From Thermoplasmata archaeon (GTDB taxonomy: Archaea; Thermoplasmatota; E2; UBA202; DSCA01), in the NCBI GenBank assembly GCA_008297795.1, contig VBQP01000006.1, forward strand, positions 1 through 19,717: DNA of 19,717 bases, given 5' to 3'. Below the pieces are notes generated by a model. That model was given only the letters and a program-made list of their open reading frames with translations, was not told where the DNA came from and did not search any database. Numbering within the stretch: position 1 is the first letter of the stretch; the number at the start of each line of letters is the position of its first letter. Made by a program: the position numbers and the translations under genes. Positions 7,308 through 14,223 of the stretch are shown here, piece by piece.

Positions 7308-8159
7308 ATGATAAGGAAAGCGGTGGCAGCAGGGAGGTTCTATGAAGGGGGCAGGGAGGCGCTGAAGGAGGAGATAAGACAGTGCTTTCTTGATGAAAGA
7401 GGACCAGGGATGCTGCCCGAAATTGGGGAGAGGAAGGGAATTGTGAAAGGATGCGTTGTTCCCCACGCAGGGTATGTCTTTTCAGGGGCTGTCGCCGCCC
7501 ATTCCTATGCAGAAATAGCAAAGGACGGTTTCTCTGACAGATTTATCATTGTGGGTCCAAACCATACCGGGCTTGGTGCCGAAGTTGCTGTTATGTCAGA
7601 AGGGAAGTGGGAGACCCCTCTCGGGATTGTGGAAGTAGACTCAGAAATTGCAAATGAGATGCTGGAGGGAATTATAAGCGATGATGCCATGGCTCATCTT
7701 TATGAACATTCCATAGAAGTGCAGCTCCCATTCCTCCAGTTTTTAGGCAATAAGTTCTCATTTGTCCCGGTTTGCATGAAAACTCAGAATTACGAGACAG
7801 CGATTGAACTGGGTGAAAAGATTGCCAATACAGATGCAATGCTAATAGCGAGCTCAGATTTTTCCCATGTCGGTGTCGACTACGGGCAGATGCCCTCTTC
7901 TGGCATTCCTGTCAATGAATGGGCGGCGATGCAGGATAAGAAGGCTATAGATGCAATACTCTCGATGGATGTGGAGAAATTCATGAGTGTTGTTTCAATC
8001 AACGGCATATCGATGTGTGGTTATGGCTGTGTGGCTGCTGTTATGTTTGCAGCAAAAAAGAGAGGGGCAACGAAGGCAAGGCTGCTGAAATACTCAACTT
8101 CATACGACGTATACCCATCCAATTCCTGCGTCGGATACGGGGCTATCGTGTTTGAATAA
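7308..8159 (+). CDS. amrB: MEMO family protein (AmmeMemoRadiSam system protein B)
   Basis: A 283-residue MEMO-family protein, related to extradiol dioxygenase-like enzymes. Family features in order are IRKAVAAGRFYEGG at the N-terminus, VVPHAGYVFSGAVAAHSY (His53), FIIVGPNHTG (His86), HSIEVQLPFLQF, IASSDFSHVG and ISMCGYGCVAAV (Cys237). His53, His86 and Cys237 correspond to the putative metal-binding His-His-Cys set of human MEMO1. Archaeal members often accompany an AMMECR1 protein and a radical SAM protein. Neither is adjacent here, and the exact reaction is unknown. The start ATG at 7308 lies about 27 nt from a palindromic TATA element, which supports a leaderless message. The TAA is followed directly by the stop of the convergent prefoldin gene. 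Confidence 0.92.
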   Translation: MIRKAVAAGRFYEGGREALKEEIRQCFLDERGPGMLPEIGERKGIVKGCVVPHAGYVFSGAVAAHSYAEIAKDGFSDRFIIVGPNHTGLGAEVAVMSEGKWETPLGIVEVDSEIANEMLEGIISDDAMAHLYEHSIEVQLPFLQFLGNKFSFVPVCMKTQNYETAIELGEKIANTDAMLIASSDFSHVGVDYGQMPSSGIPVNEWAAMQDKKAIDAILSMDVEKFMSVVSINGISMCGYGCVAAVMFAAKKRGATKARLLKYSTSYDVYPSNSCVGYGAIVFE

Positions 8160-8525
8160 TCAGCCTGGCGGTGGAGGCGATAGGGAACTCTGAATTTTCG
8201 ACTGAATTTCCTCTATTTTCTCCTTCAATTTCTGTTCCTGTGTCTCCATGCTTTTTTTTCTTATTTCCAGACTTTCCTTGCTGTCCTGCAGTTCCTTCGT
8301 GATACCCTTTGCATCTGCTTTTATCAGAAGGGGACCGACGTTTTTGAACACAGTGGTGTCTTTATCTGTTTTCTCAAGTTCTTCAAGGGCGTTTTCTATA
8401 TCTCTTATTTTCAGTTCTATCTGTTGTCGTTGCTGCATTACTATTTCCATTTGTTGCTGAAACTGCTGCAGCTGCTGCAACTGATTCTGTATCTGTGGTG
8501 GTAAATCTTCATATTTTACAGACAT
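8160..8525 (-). CDS. pfdB: Prefoldin beta subunit
   Basis: A 121-residue prefoldin beta subunit. With the alpha subunit it forms a jellyfish-shaped hexamer that holds unfolded proteins for transfer to the thermosome. The sequence opens with the typical LPPQIQNQLQQLQQFQQQM and forms two long coiled-coil helices. Between them is a beta-hairpin segment with DTTVFKNVGPLLIKADAKGITKEL, the hallmark of beta-type prefoldins. The tail SLSPPPPG is Pro-rich. The ATG at 8525 is preferred over an in-frame TTG five codons upstream, because it has AGG nearby and places the TATA box (8551-8564) about 32 nt away. The Gln-rich stretch makes the DNA look like a CAG repeat, but it is ordinary prefoldin coil. Confidence 0.94.
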   Translation of the reverse strand: MSVKYEDLPPQIQNQLQQLQQFQQQMEIVMQQRQQIELKIRDIENALEELEKTDKDTTVFKNVGPLLIKADAKGITKELQDSKESLEIRKKSMETQEQKLKEKIEEIQSKIQSSLSPPPPG

Positions 8526-8550
8526 AATATCAAACCTCAATGCATCATCA

Positions 8551-8564
8551 TATTTTAAATATAT
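8551..8564 (-). promoter_or_regulatory. TATA-like box of pfdB
   Basis: On the minus strand the run contains TTTAAAATA, centred about 32 nt upstream of the pfdB ATG at 8525. This would leave a leader of only a few nucleotides. It is the leftward half of the divergent pfdB/mcm promoter region. Confidence 0.45.
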
Positions 8565-8616
8565 GGTTCGGAATGCTTTGATGGGGAAAATTTTTTATTG
8601 TAATTCATCCCCTCCC

Positions 8617-8630
8617 AAATTTTATTTACC
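8617..8630 (+). promoter_or_regulatory. TATA-like box of mcm
   Basis: AAATTTTATTTACC is centred about 26 nt upstream of the ATG at 8650. The spacing fits a leaderless mRNA and argues against the in-frame ATG at 8563, which lies upstream of this box. Confidence 0.5.
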
Positions 8631-8649
8631 CTATCCCCATTATTTTTTC

Positions 8650-10740
8650 ATGCAGCTCGCAGACGCCAGCCTGGGCACTCTCGTCGAAAAATGGGAACGG
8701 TTTTTTTACGATTACTGCAAAGAGGAAATAGACAGCGCAGCATTAATGTATCCAGAGAAAAAAAGTTTGATTCTTGATTACTGGTCAATAGACACATATG
8801 ATGCAGAAATGGCTGAATTTTTACTGGAGAAGCCATATCTTTCGATATATGCAGCTGAAACTGCCCTGAAAAAAATAGACATGCCTGTTGACCCGCCGCC
8901 CCAGCTTCATTTCAGGGTAAAAAACCTGCCCGAAATACAAAAAATAGGAATAAGGGATTTGCGCTCCCAGCATCTTGGAAAATTCATTGCAGTGGACGGG
9001 CTTGTAAAAAAGGTTACCGAGGTGCGACCCAAACTCGAAGATGCTGCATTCCAGTGCCTGCGCTGCGGTGCAATAATAAGGGTTCCACAGGATGAAAATG
9101 TTCTCAAGGAGCCACTTGAGTGTTATGAGGATCAGGGAGGATGTGGCAGAAGAACGTCTTTCCGCCTTCTCACGGAGGAATCAAGGTTTATAGATTCTCA
9201 GAAAATAGAAATTCAGGAGAATCCAGAAGAGTTGAGAGGGGGTGCACAGCCCCTCCGCCTCACCATATATCTGGAGGATGACCTTGTTGGTAATATTGTT
9301 CCGGGCGACCGTGTCACTGTAAATGGCATACTTCACGGGCAACAGAGAAGGAGAGGAACAATAAAACTTACGGAATTCAATAAAGTCATGGATGCAAGTA
9401 CCGTGGAGCAGAAAGAGCAGGCTTTCGAGGAGGTTCAGATAACCGATGAAGATGAGAGGAAAATAATAGAACTCAGCAAAGACCCGCTCATATACAACAA
9501 AATAAGGGATTCTATTGCACCTACCATTTACGGGCTTGACAAGGAAAAAGATGCCCTTGCCCTCCAGTTATTTGGGGGAGTGGCAAAGCATATGCCGGAT
9601 GGGACGAGGATAAGAGGAGATATACACATACTTCTTGTTGGTGACCCGGGTACTGCCAAAAGCCAGTTGCTTCGCTATATATCCCTGCTTGCTCCAAGGA
9701 GCATATATACTTCTGGAAAATCCAGCAGCGCAGCAGGCTTGACCGCATCTGCAGTCAGAAGCGATGAGTTCGGAGAAGGCAGATGGACACTTGAAGCAGG
9801 AGCACTTGTTCTTGCAGATTTGGGGGTTGCATGTGTTGATGAACTTGACAAAATGGATTCCAAGGACAGGGCAGCACTGCATCAGGCAATGGAGCAGCAG
9901 GAGATTTCGGTTGCAAAGGCAGGCATAAACGCCACTCTGAAATCAAGGTGCTCTTTGCTCGGGGCTGCAAATCCCAAGTTCGGACGTTTTGACGAATTTG
10001 CCTCCATTTCGGACCAGATAAACATGCCGCCTGCCCTCCTTTCCCGATTTGATCTGATATTTCCTGTTACAGATAGACCCGACAGGGCAAGGGATACAAA
10101 CCTTGCGCAGCACATACTTTCAGTTCATACTGTGGGAGAGAGGATGGAGCAGGAGGGGCATGCGGGGGGACTACACACAGACGAACTGGAGAGGATAGTA
10201 AAGCCTTCAATAGAACCCGAATTTTTGAGAAAGTATATTGCATATGCCAAGCGAAGTATATTTCCTGTTATGGCTCCTGAGGCTGCAGAAAGGCTGAAGA
10301 ACTATTATGTGGAGGTAAGGGCTTCTGCAAGGGATTCTGTGCCGTTCACCCCGAGGCAACTTGAGGCTTTTGTGAGAATAGCAGAGGCATCTGCCAGAAT
10401 ACGACTCTCTGATGTTGTGGCGATTGAGGATGTGGAGAGGGCAATAGAAATAGTGGACTATTATCTGGAGAAAGTTGGGGTTGACAGAGAGACAGGGGCA
10501 CTGGACATTGATATAATAACAACAGGAATATCTCACAGCCAGAAAGATAAGATGAAGATACTCACAACAATAATAAAAAACATATGCGAGGATAAAGAAT
10601 ATGCTACCATGGATGATATCCGGGAAAAGGCGATGGCAGAGGGACTTGATGATGAAACAGTTAAGAATATGATGAGCAAGATGATAAGAGGAGGGATAAT
10701 ATTTGAGCCGAGAAGAGGAGGATACAGACTCACTAGTTGA
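8650..10740 (+). CDS. mcm: MCM replicative DNA helicase
   Basis: A 696-residue minichromosome maintenance helicase, the hexameric ATP-driven 3'-5' helicase of archaeal replication forks. The N-terminal region has the DNA-binding fold with a zinc site, CLRCG followed by CYEDQGGCGRR. The AAA+ domain has Walker A GDPGTAKS (about residues 331-338), SGKSSSAAGLTASA, Walker B GVACVDELDKM, sensor 1 LGAANPKFGRF and the arginine finger in PPALLSRFDLIF. The LTPRQLE-like FTPRQLEAFVRIAEASARIRL block and a C-terminal winged-helix region follow, ending GGYRLTS. There is no intein at the usual Walker A insertion site. The ATG at 8650 is chosen because a TATA-like box lies 26 nt upstream and the protein then begins at the usual helical MQLADASLGTLVEKWERFF. 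It heads a cluster with DUF424, nmd3 and a HAD gene. Confidence 0.97.
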   Translation: MQLADASLGTLVEKWERFFYDYCKEEIDSAALMYPEKKSLILDYWSIDTYDAEMAEFLLEKPYLSIYAAETALKKIDMPVDPPPQLHFRVKNLPEIQKIGIRDLRSQHLGKFIAVDGLVKKVTEVRPKLEDAAFQCLRCGAIIRVPQDENVLKEPLECYEDQGGCGRRTSFRLLTEESRFIDSQKIEIQENPEELRGGAQPLRLTIYLEDDLVGNIVPGDRVTVNGILHGQQRRRGTIKLTEFNKVMDASTVEQKEQAFEEVQITDEDERKIIELSKDPLIYNKIRDSIAPTIYGLDKEKDALALQLFGGVAKHMPDGTRIRGDIHILLVGDPGTAKSQLLRYISLLAPRSIYTSGKSSSAAGLTASAVRSDEFGEGRWTLEAGALVLADLGVACVDELDKMDSKDRAALHQAMEQQEISVAKAGINATLKSRCSLLGAANPKFGRFDEFASISDQINMPPALLSRFDLIFPVTDRPDRARDTNLAQHILSVHTVGERMEQEGHAGGLHTDELERIVKPSIEPEFLRKYIAYAKRSIFPVMAPEAAERLKNYYVEVRASARDSVPFTPRQLEAFVRIAEASARIRLSDVVAIEDVERAIEIVDYYLEKVGVDRETGALDIDIITTGISHSQKDKMKILTTIIKNICEDKEYATMDDIREKAMAEGLDDETVKNMMSKMIRGGIIFEPRRGGYRLTS

Positions 10741-10750
10741 GAACATATGC

Positions 10751-11038
10751 ATGAAGATGTATGCAGTGGGGAATGAGATAATGGTGGCTGCATGCGATTC
10801 AGAATTGCTCGGAAGAACCCTCGAGGATGGGGAAATTACTTTCAAAATTTCAAAGGATTTTTATTACGATGTGCACGGTAGCATAGAGATGCTTGAGGAG
10901 CATCTTCAGAGGGCAACAATAGCGAATCTTGTCGGAGAAAGATGTGTGAGGTGCGGAGTGAAGATGGGACTCATAATGGAAGAAAATATTTTAATAATAG
11001 ACGGAGTTCCCCACGCACAGTTTGCGTTGATGATATAA
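10751..11038 (+). CDS. DUF424 domain protein
   Basis: A 95-residue protein of the archaeal DUF424 family, function unknown. Family features are the start MYAVGNEIMVAACDSELLGRTLEDGEI, FKISKDFYYD, the near-invariant RATIANLVGERCV segment and the end IIDGVPHAQFALM. It has no membrane segment. A further upstream TTG at 10703, inside mcm, would add residues not seen in the family, so ATG 10751 (or ATG 10757, two codons later) is preferred. It begins 10 bp after the mcm stop and ends 1 bp before the nmd3 ATG. The operon and its neighbour NMD3 hint at a link to translation or ribosome assembly, but this is only context. Confidence 0.85.
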   Translation: MKMYAVGNEIMVAACDSELLGRTLEDGEITFKISKDFYYDVHGSIEMLEEHLQRATIANLVGERCVRCGVKMGLIMEENILIIDGVPHAQFALMI

Positions 11039-11039
11039 T

Positions 11040-12008
11040 ATGTTTTGCGTTGAATGCGGTAAGGAAATAGAGGAAGATTTCGACGGGATGTGCATAGAGT
11101 GCTACATAAAAAGCAGGAAATTCTTTGAGATACCCGGAACCATAGAAATTACTGTTTGCAGGAATTGTGGTTCACACAAACTGGAAAGTAAATGGATTGA
11201 AGGCAGCATGGAGGATGCACTGAAAAATTTTCTTGAAGGTAGCATAAAACACAGGGGTGTGAAAAAATTCAGGGTGAAAATGGAGGGTAGCAGAATTATA
11301 TGCACAGGAGAATTTCATGAGCATCCCGTATATGAAGAGAGGGAAGTTGAGATTAAAACAAGATACAGCATATGTGAAAAATGTTCAAGGATGAAGGGGG
11401 GGTATTTCGAGGCAATCCTGCAGGTGAGGAAGGACGGCACAAATATGACAGATGAAGAAATAAAATTGAGCGATGAAGTTGTGTATAAAAAAGCAGGGCA
11501 TGGGGGATATGTTACCAAAAGGGAAAAGAAGCACGGGGGGATTGACTATTACATGGGTGATAAAAAAATGGCTGCATCAGCCGCCAGAATCCTTAGTGAT
11601 ATGTTCCATGGCGAGACGAGCATATCTCCCTCACTTGTGGGAATGAAAGATGGAAGAGAGATGTACAGGAATACTTATGTTGTGAGAATCCCCGAATATG
11701 CAAAGGGGGGTTATGTCGAAGTGGGGGGCAGGGTTTTCAGGGTATTTGATATGGGAAAGAGAATAGGCATGAGGGACATAGAGACTGGGGAGAAAAAATA
11801 TTTTTCCAGAAACGAGATGTCAAAGGTCAAGGTTATTGGCGCAGAGGAGATGGAGGCAATAGTTCTGTCCAGCAGAGAAAAAGAAGTCCAGATTCTTGAC
11901 CCAGAGAACTATAAAACAGTGGTTATTTCAAAGCCAGAGGATATGGAGGTGGGAGAAAAAGTAAGAATACTGAAATGGAAAGACAGAATTTATCTGACAG
12001 GTGGATAA
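11040..12008 (+). CDS. nmd3: Archaeal NMD3-family protein
   Basis: A 322-residue homologue of eukaryotic NMD3, the adaptor that binds the large ribosomal subunit for nuclear export. Archaea have no nucleus, so the protein is assumed to act in 50S maturation or quality control. The N-terminal half carries four CxxC zinc-ribbon pairs: Cys3/Cys6, Cys18/Cys21, Cys40/Cys43 and Cys112/Cys115. Between and after them are FxVKMEGxxI-like FRVKMEGSRIICTG, the SICEKCSRMKGGYFEAILQVR block and a GGIDYYMGDKKMAASAARIL segment, all typical of NMD3. The C-terminal half has beta-rich SH3/OB-like character. It starts 1 bp after the DUF424 stop. Its TAA at 12006-12008 ends 1 bp before the HAD ATG and overlaps an upstream in-frame GTG of that gene. 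Confidence 0.94.
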   Translation: MFCVECGKEIEEDFDGMCIECYIKSRKFFEIPGTIEITVCRNCGSHKLESKWIEGSMEDALKNFLEGSIKHRGVKKFRVKMEGSRIICTGEFHEHPVYEEREVEIKTRYSICEKCSRMKGGYFEAILQVRKDGTNMTDEEIKLSDEVVYKKAGHGGYVTKREKKHGGIDYYMGDKKMAASAARILSDMFHGETSISPSLVGMKDGREMYRNTYVVRIPEYAKGGYVEVGGRVFRVFDMGKRIGMRDIETGEKKYFSRNEMSKVKVIGAEEMEAIVLSSREKEVQILDPENYKTVVISKPEDMEVGEKVRILKWKDRIYLTGG

Positions 12009-12009
12009 A

Positions 12010-12663
12010 ATGCTGAAAGTAATATCTTTTGACATGGACGGAACGCTGATTAAAAAAGATTATGTGGATCATGTATGGCTGGAGGCAATTCCTGAACTCT
12101 ATGCCAGGAAGAAAGACATGGAAATAGAGGATGCCAAGGAATATGTGATGAATGAATATCTTAAAGTGGGCGAAGCAGCAATTGAATGGTACGACATAAA
12201 ATACTGGCTGGAAAAATTCGGCATAGATTGCGAATGGAAAGAATTGCTCGAAAATCATGCAGGCATGCTTGAACTTTACCCTGAGGTGGATGAAGTAATA
12301 GAAAATCTCGGAGAGGAATATGAACTTATCATAACATCAAATGCTGCCCGTGAATTCATAGAGGTGGAGAGCAGAGTTCTCGGACTTGACAGAAAATTCA
12401 GGCACATATTCTCTGCAGTCACGGATTTCGGAAACACAAAGAAGGAATCCGATGTATATAGAAAGATATGCAGCATCCTTGGCGTGGAAAGCGATGAGAT
12501 TGTTCATGTGGGGGATAACTGGGAATTTGATTATGTTGCGCCAAGGAAGGCTGGAATAAAAGCATTTTATCTTGACAGGGACGACAGCAGAGGTGGCACC
12601 AAAGAAGTTGTGAAAAATCTGAAGGAGTTTGAGGAGAGAATAAGATTGTTAAAAAATAAATAG
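12010..12663 (+). CDS. HAD-superfamily hydrolase
   Basis: A 217-residue HAD hydrolase, probably a small-molecule phosphatase. Motif I is SFDMDGTLI (nucleophile Asp8, acid/base Asp10). Motif II is LIITSNA, the motif III lysine lies in NTKKESDVYRKI, and motif IV is VHVGDNWEFDYVAPRKAGI. A helical cap sits between motifs I and II, giving a subfamily I arrangement close to phosphoglycolate phosphatase-like enzymes. The substrate cannot be read from the sequence. ATG 12010 is chosen over GTG 12001 because GGTGGAT just upstream is a good Shine-Dalgarno match and because translation then begins at MLKVISFDMDGT. That ribosome-binding site lies inside the nmd3 end, implying coupled translation. It is the last gene of the mcm cluster; a TATA box for the next gene overlaps its 3' end. 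Confidence 0.9.
   Translation: MLKVISFDMDGTLIKKDYVDHVWLEAIPELYARKKDMEIEDAKEYVMNEYLKVGEAAIEWYDIKYWLEKFGIDCEWKELLENHAGMLELYPEVDEVIENLGEEYELIITSNAAREFIEVESRVLGLDRKFRHIFSAVTDFGNTKKESDVYRKICSILGVESDEIVHVGDNWEFDYVAPRKAGIKAFYLDRDDSRGGTKEVVKNLKEFEERIRLLKNK
12651..12663 (+). promoter_or_regulatory. TATA-like box of the glycoside hydrolase gene
   Basis: AAAAAATAAATAG overlaps the last codons of the HAD gene and is centred about 27 nt upstream of the ATG at 12684. It suggests the glycosidase has its own leaderless promoter despite only a 20-bp gap. Confidence 0.45.
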
Positions 12664-12683
12664 GGCAAACATATTTCATTTTA

Positions 12684-13643
12684 ATGAACGCATTTCTCGT
12701 TGCTCTGCTCATTCTTTCTTTGCCATATCAGAACTTTGGTATAGGAATATGCAAACTTTCCACTGAAGAAGATTTTAATCTGGCTAGCCAGGTTGGTTTT
12801 GAATGGACTCGTAGCGGGGTTGCTTGGGCAGCCATTCAGATAAATCTGTGGGGATACGACTTCTACTGGAAGGAAGCAGACGAGATGGTTAACAGCAGCA
12901 TAAGACATAACATCACATTGCTATGGACTCTTGCTTTCACCCCTTGGTGGTGTAGTTCAAAGGAGAATGCAAGTTATGAAGACGATGATTATTACACATA
13001 TCCTCCAAATAACATAAGTGAATGGTACGATTTTGTCAAAATAATAGCAGAAAGGTATAAAGGCAAGATAACTGCCTGGGAGATATGGAATGAAGAGGAT
13101 ACGGGTTATTTCTGGAAAGGAAGCGTTGAGCAATTTGTGGAACTTATGAGATATGCATATATGGCATTGAAGGAAGTTGATGAAAACAATACTGTTGTAA
13201 TGGGTGGGCTGGCGCTGGATGATCCTGGCGTGGGGGGTTACAACCCTCATTTTCTTGAAGAATTCTTGGAGCTTGGAGGGGGAGAGTATGTTGACGTTTA
13301 TGCTTTTCACGTTTACGGGAACACTTTGTCACAGAGATATTCATATATGGAGGAGACTCTGAAAAAATATAACGAGAGCAAGCCGTTATGGGTGACAGAA
13401 TTCGGGGCATCTACGTACAGAGGCGGTTATAGTCAGTTCGGGCAGGCAATGTACATTATTTCTGGCTTAATCAAAATGAAGAATATGGGGATAGAGAAAG
13501 TCATGATATACGAACTCAGGGATTCCGGAACAAACGTTTCTAATTGGGATGATAATCTGGGCATCTTCAGGGCAGATTATACGCCCAAACTTGCAGTATA
13601 CTTCATTTTCATATATTTGAGGCTGTTTTATTTTGGAATGTAA
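12684..13643 (+). CDS. Secreted clan GH-A glycoside hydrolase
   Basis: A 319-residue retaining glycosidase with a (beta/alpha)8 fold. The acid/base Glu is in ITAWEIWNEED (Asn136-Glu137), and the nucleophile is Glu239 in PLWVTEFGAS, the two-glutamate arrangement of clan A. The pattern WxxWNE followed by FW recalls GH39 and some GH5-type enzymes, but I cannot assign the family. The usual Pro after the catalytic Glu (NEP) is replaced by Glu. The first 20 or so residues are hydrophobic and fit a short signal peptide. Seven N-x-S/T sequons are spread over the protein, as in an N-glycosylated exported archaeal protein. The last 20 residues (VYFIFIYLRLFYFGM at the end) are strongly hydrophobic and could anchor it. 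Likely substrates are xylan-, glucan- or mannan-type polysaccharides. It has its own TATA box and no ribosome-binding site. Confidence 0.82.
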   Translation: MNAFLVALLILSLPYQNFGIGICKLSTEEDFNLASQVGFEWTRSGVAWAAIQINLWGYDFYWKEADEMVNSSIRHNITLLWTLAFTPWWCSSKENASYEDDDYYTYPPNNISEWYDFVKIIAERYKGKITAWEIWNEEDTGYFWKGSVEQFVELMRYAYMALKEVDENNTVVMGGLALDDPGVGGYNPHFLEEFLELGGGEYVDVYAFHVYGNTLSQRYSYMEETLKKYNESKPLWVTEFGASTYRGGYSQFGQAMYIISGLIKMKNMGIEKVMIYELRDSGTNVSNWDDNLGIFRADYTPKLAVYFIFIYLRLFYFGM

Positions 13644-13651
13644 TCATGAAA

Positions 13652-13659
13652 CTTTTAAA
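13652..13659 (+). promoter_or_regulatory. TATA-like box of the HD-domain gene
   Basis: CTTTTAAA is centred about 24 nt upstream of ATG 13680. The alternative ATG at 13659 begins inside this box, so it is unlikely to be transcribed. Confidence 0.45.
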
Positions 13660-13679
13660 TGCAGAACCAATTTATCATC

Positions 13680-14222
13680 ATGATATCTGATGATGAAGCA
13701 AGAGAAATGCTGGGACAGGTTGATATGGAAAATCTGAGAAAGCATATGCTGGCTGTCGGAGCCATAATGGAAAAACTTGCTGAGAGATTCGGAGAAGACA
13801 AAGAGATGTGGAAACTCACTGGATGGCTCCATGACATTGACTATAAAAAGTCTGATATGAATGAGCATGGGTTAATCTCTGCAAAAATGCTTGAAGGGAA
13901 GTTGCCGGAGGAGGCACTTCATGCAATAAAGGCGCATAATGAACTTACCGGTGTTAAGGCAGAAAGTTTGATGGACAAAGCATTGATTGCAGCAGATGCA
14001 GTCTCCGGGCTTGTTGTTGCTACCGCACTTATTATGCCTGGAAAGAAACTCGAAGAAGTGAAAATATCATCCCTTATAAACAAATTCAAGGACAAATCAT
14101 TTGCAAGAAGGGTCGAAAGGGGCAGAATAATGGTATGCAATGAAATCGGCATGCCTCTGGAGGAATTTCTTGGAATATCACTTGAAGCCATGAAAGGGAT
14201 AAGCGAGGAATTGGGTTTATAG
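13680..14222 (+). CDS. HD-domain phosphohydrolase
   Basis: A 180-residue HD-superfamily metal-dependent phosphohydrolase. The metal-binding set is His22 in LRKHMLAVG, His51-Asp52 in GWLHDIDY, His63 in NEHGLISA and His86 in AIKAHNE, with a downstream Asp in LIAADAVSGLVVATALIM as the final ligand. This HDIG-type arrangement is common in archaeal and bacterial proteins annotated as putative metal-dependent hydrolases; the substrate (nucleotide, cyclic nucleotide or other phosphoester) is unknown. ATG 13680 is preferred over 13659 because a TATA box lies just upstream. Its TAG is separated by 1 bp from the stop of the convergent purA. Confidence 0.86.
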   Translation: MISDDEAREMLGQVDMENLRKHMLAVGAIMEKLAERFGEDKEMWKLTGWLHDIDYKKSDMNEHGLISAKMLEGKLPEEALHAIKAHNELTGVKAESLMDKALIAADAVSGLVVATALIMPGKKLEEVKISSLINKFKDKSFARRVERGRIMVCNEIGMPLEEFLGISLEAMKGISEELGL

Positions 14223-14223
14223 G

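Noticed and set aside
8405..8495. A CAG/CTG-like trinucleotide repeat.
   Set aside because: It encodes the normal Gln-rich coiled coil of prefoldin beta and is not a regular repeat array.
8563..8649. A 29-codon N-terminal extension of MCM starting at ATG 8563.
   Set aside because: The TATA-like box for mcm (8617-8630) lies inside it, and the added residues do not resemble the MCM N-terminus. ATG 8650 fits better.
9640..9665. An intein at the MCM Walker A site, a common insertion point in archaeal mcm genes.
   Set aside because: GDPGTAKSQLL is continuous and the gene has normal length.
10703..10750. An earlier TTG start for the DUF424 gene inside mcm.
   Set aside because: The extra residues are translated from the out-of-frame mcm 3' end and are absent from the DUF424 family pattern, which starts near MYAVGNEIMV.
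10207..10845. A 212-codon open frame on the minus strand across the mcm 3' end.
   Set aside because: It is antisense to strongly conserved MCM sequence, has no promoter or recognisable motif, and is Cys/Ser/Tyr-rich like a shadow frame.
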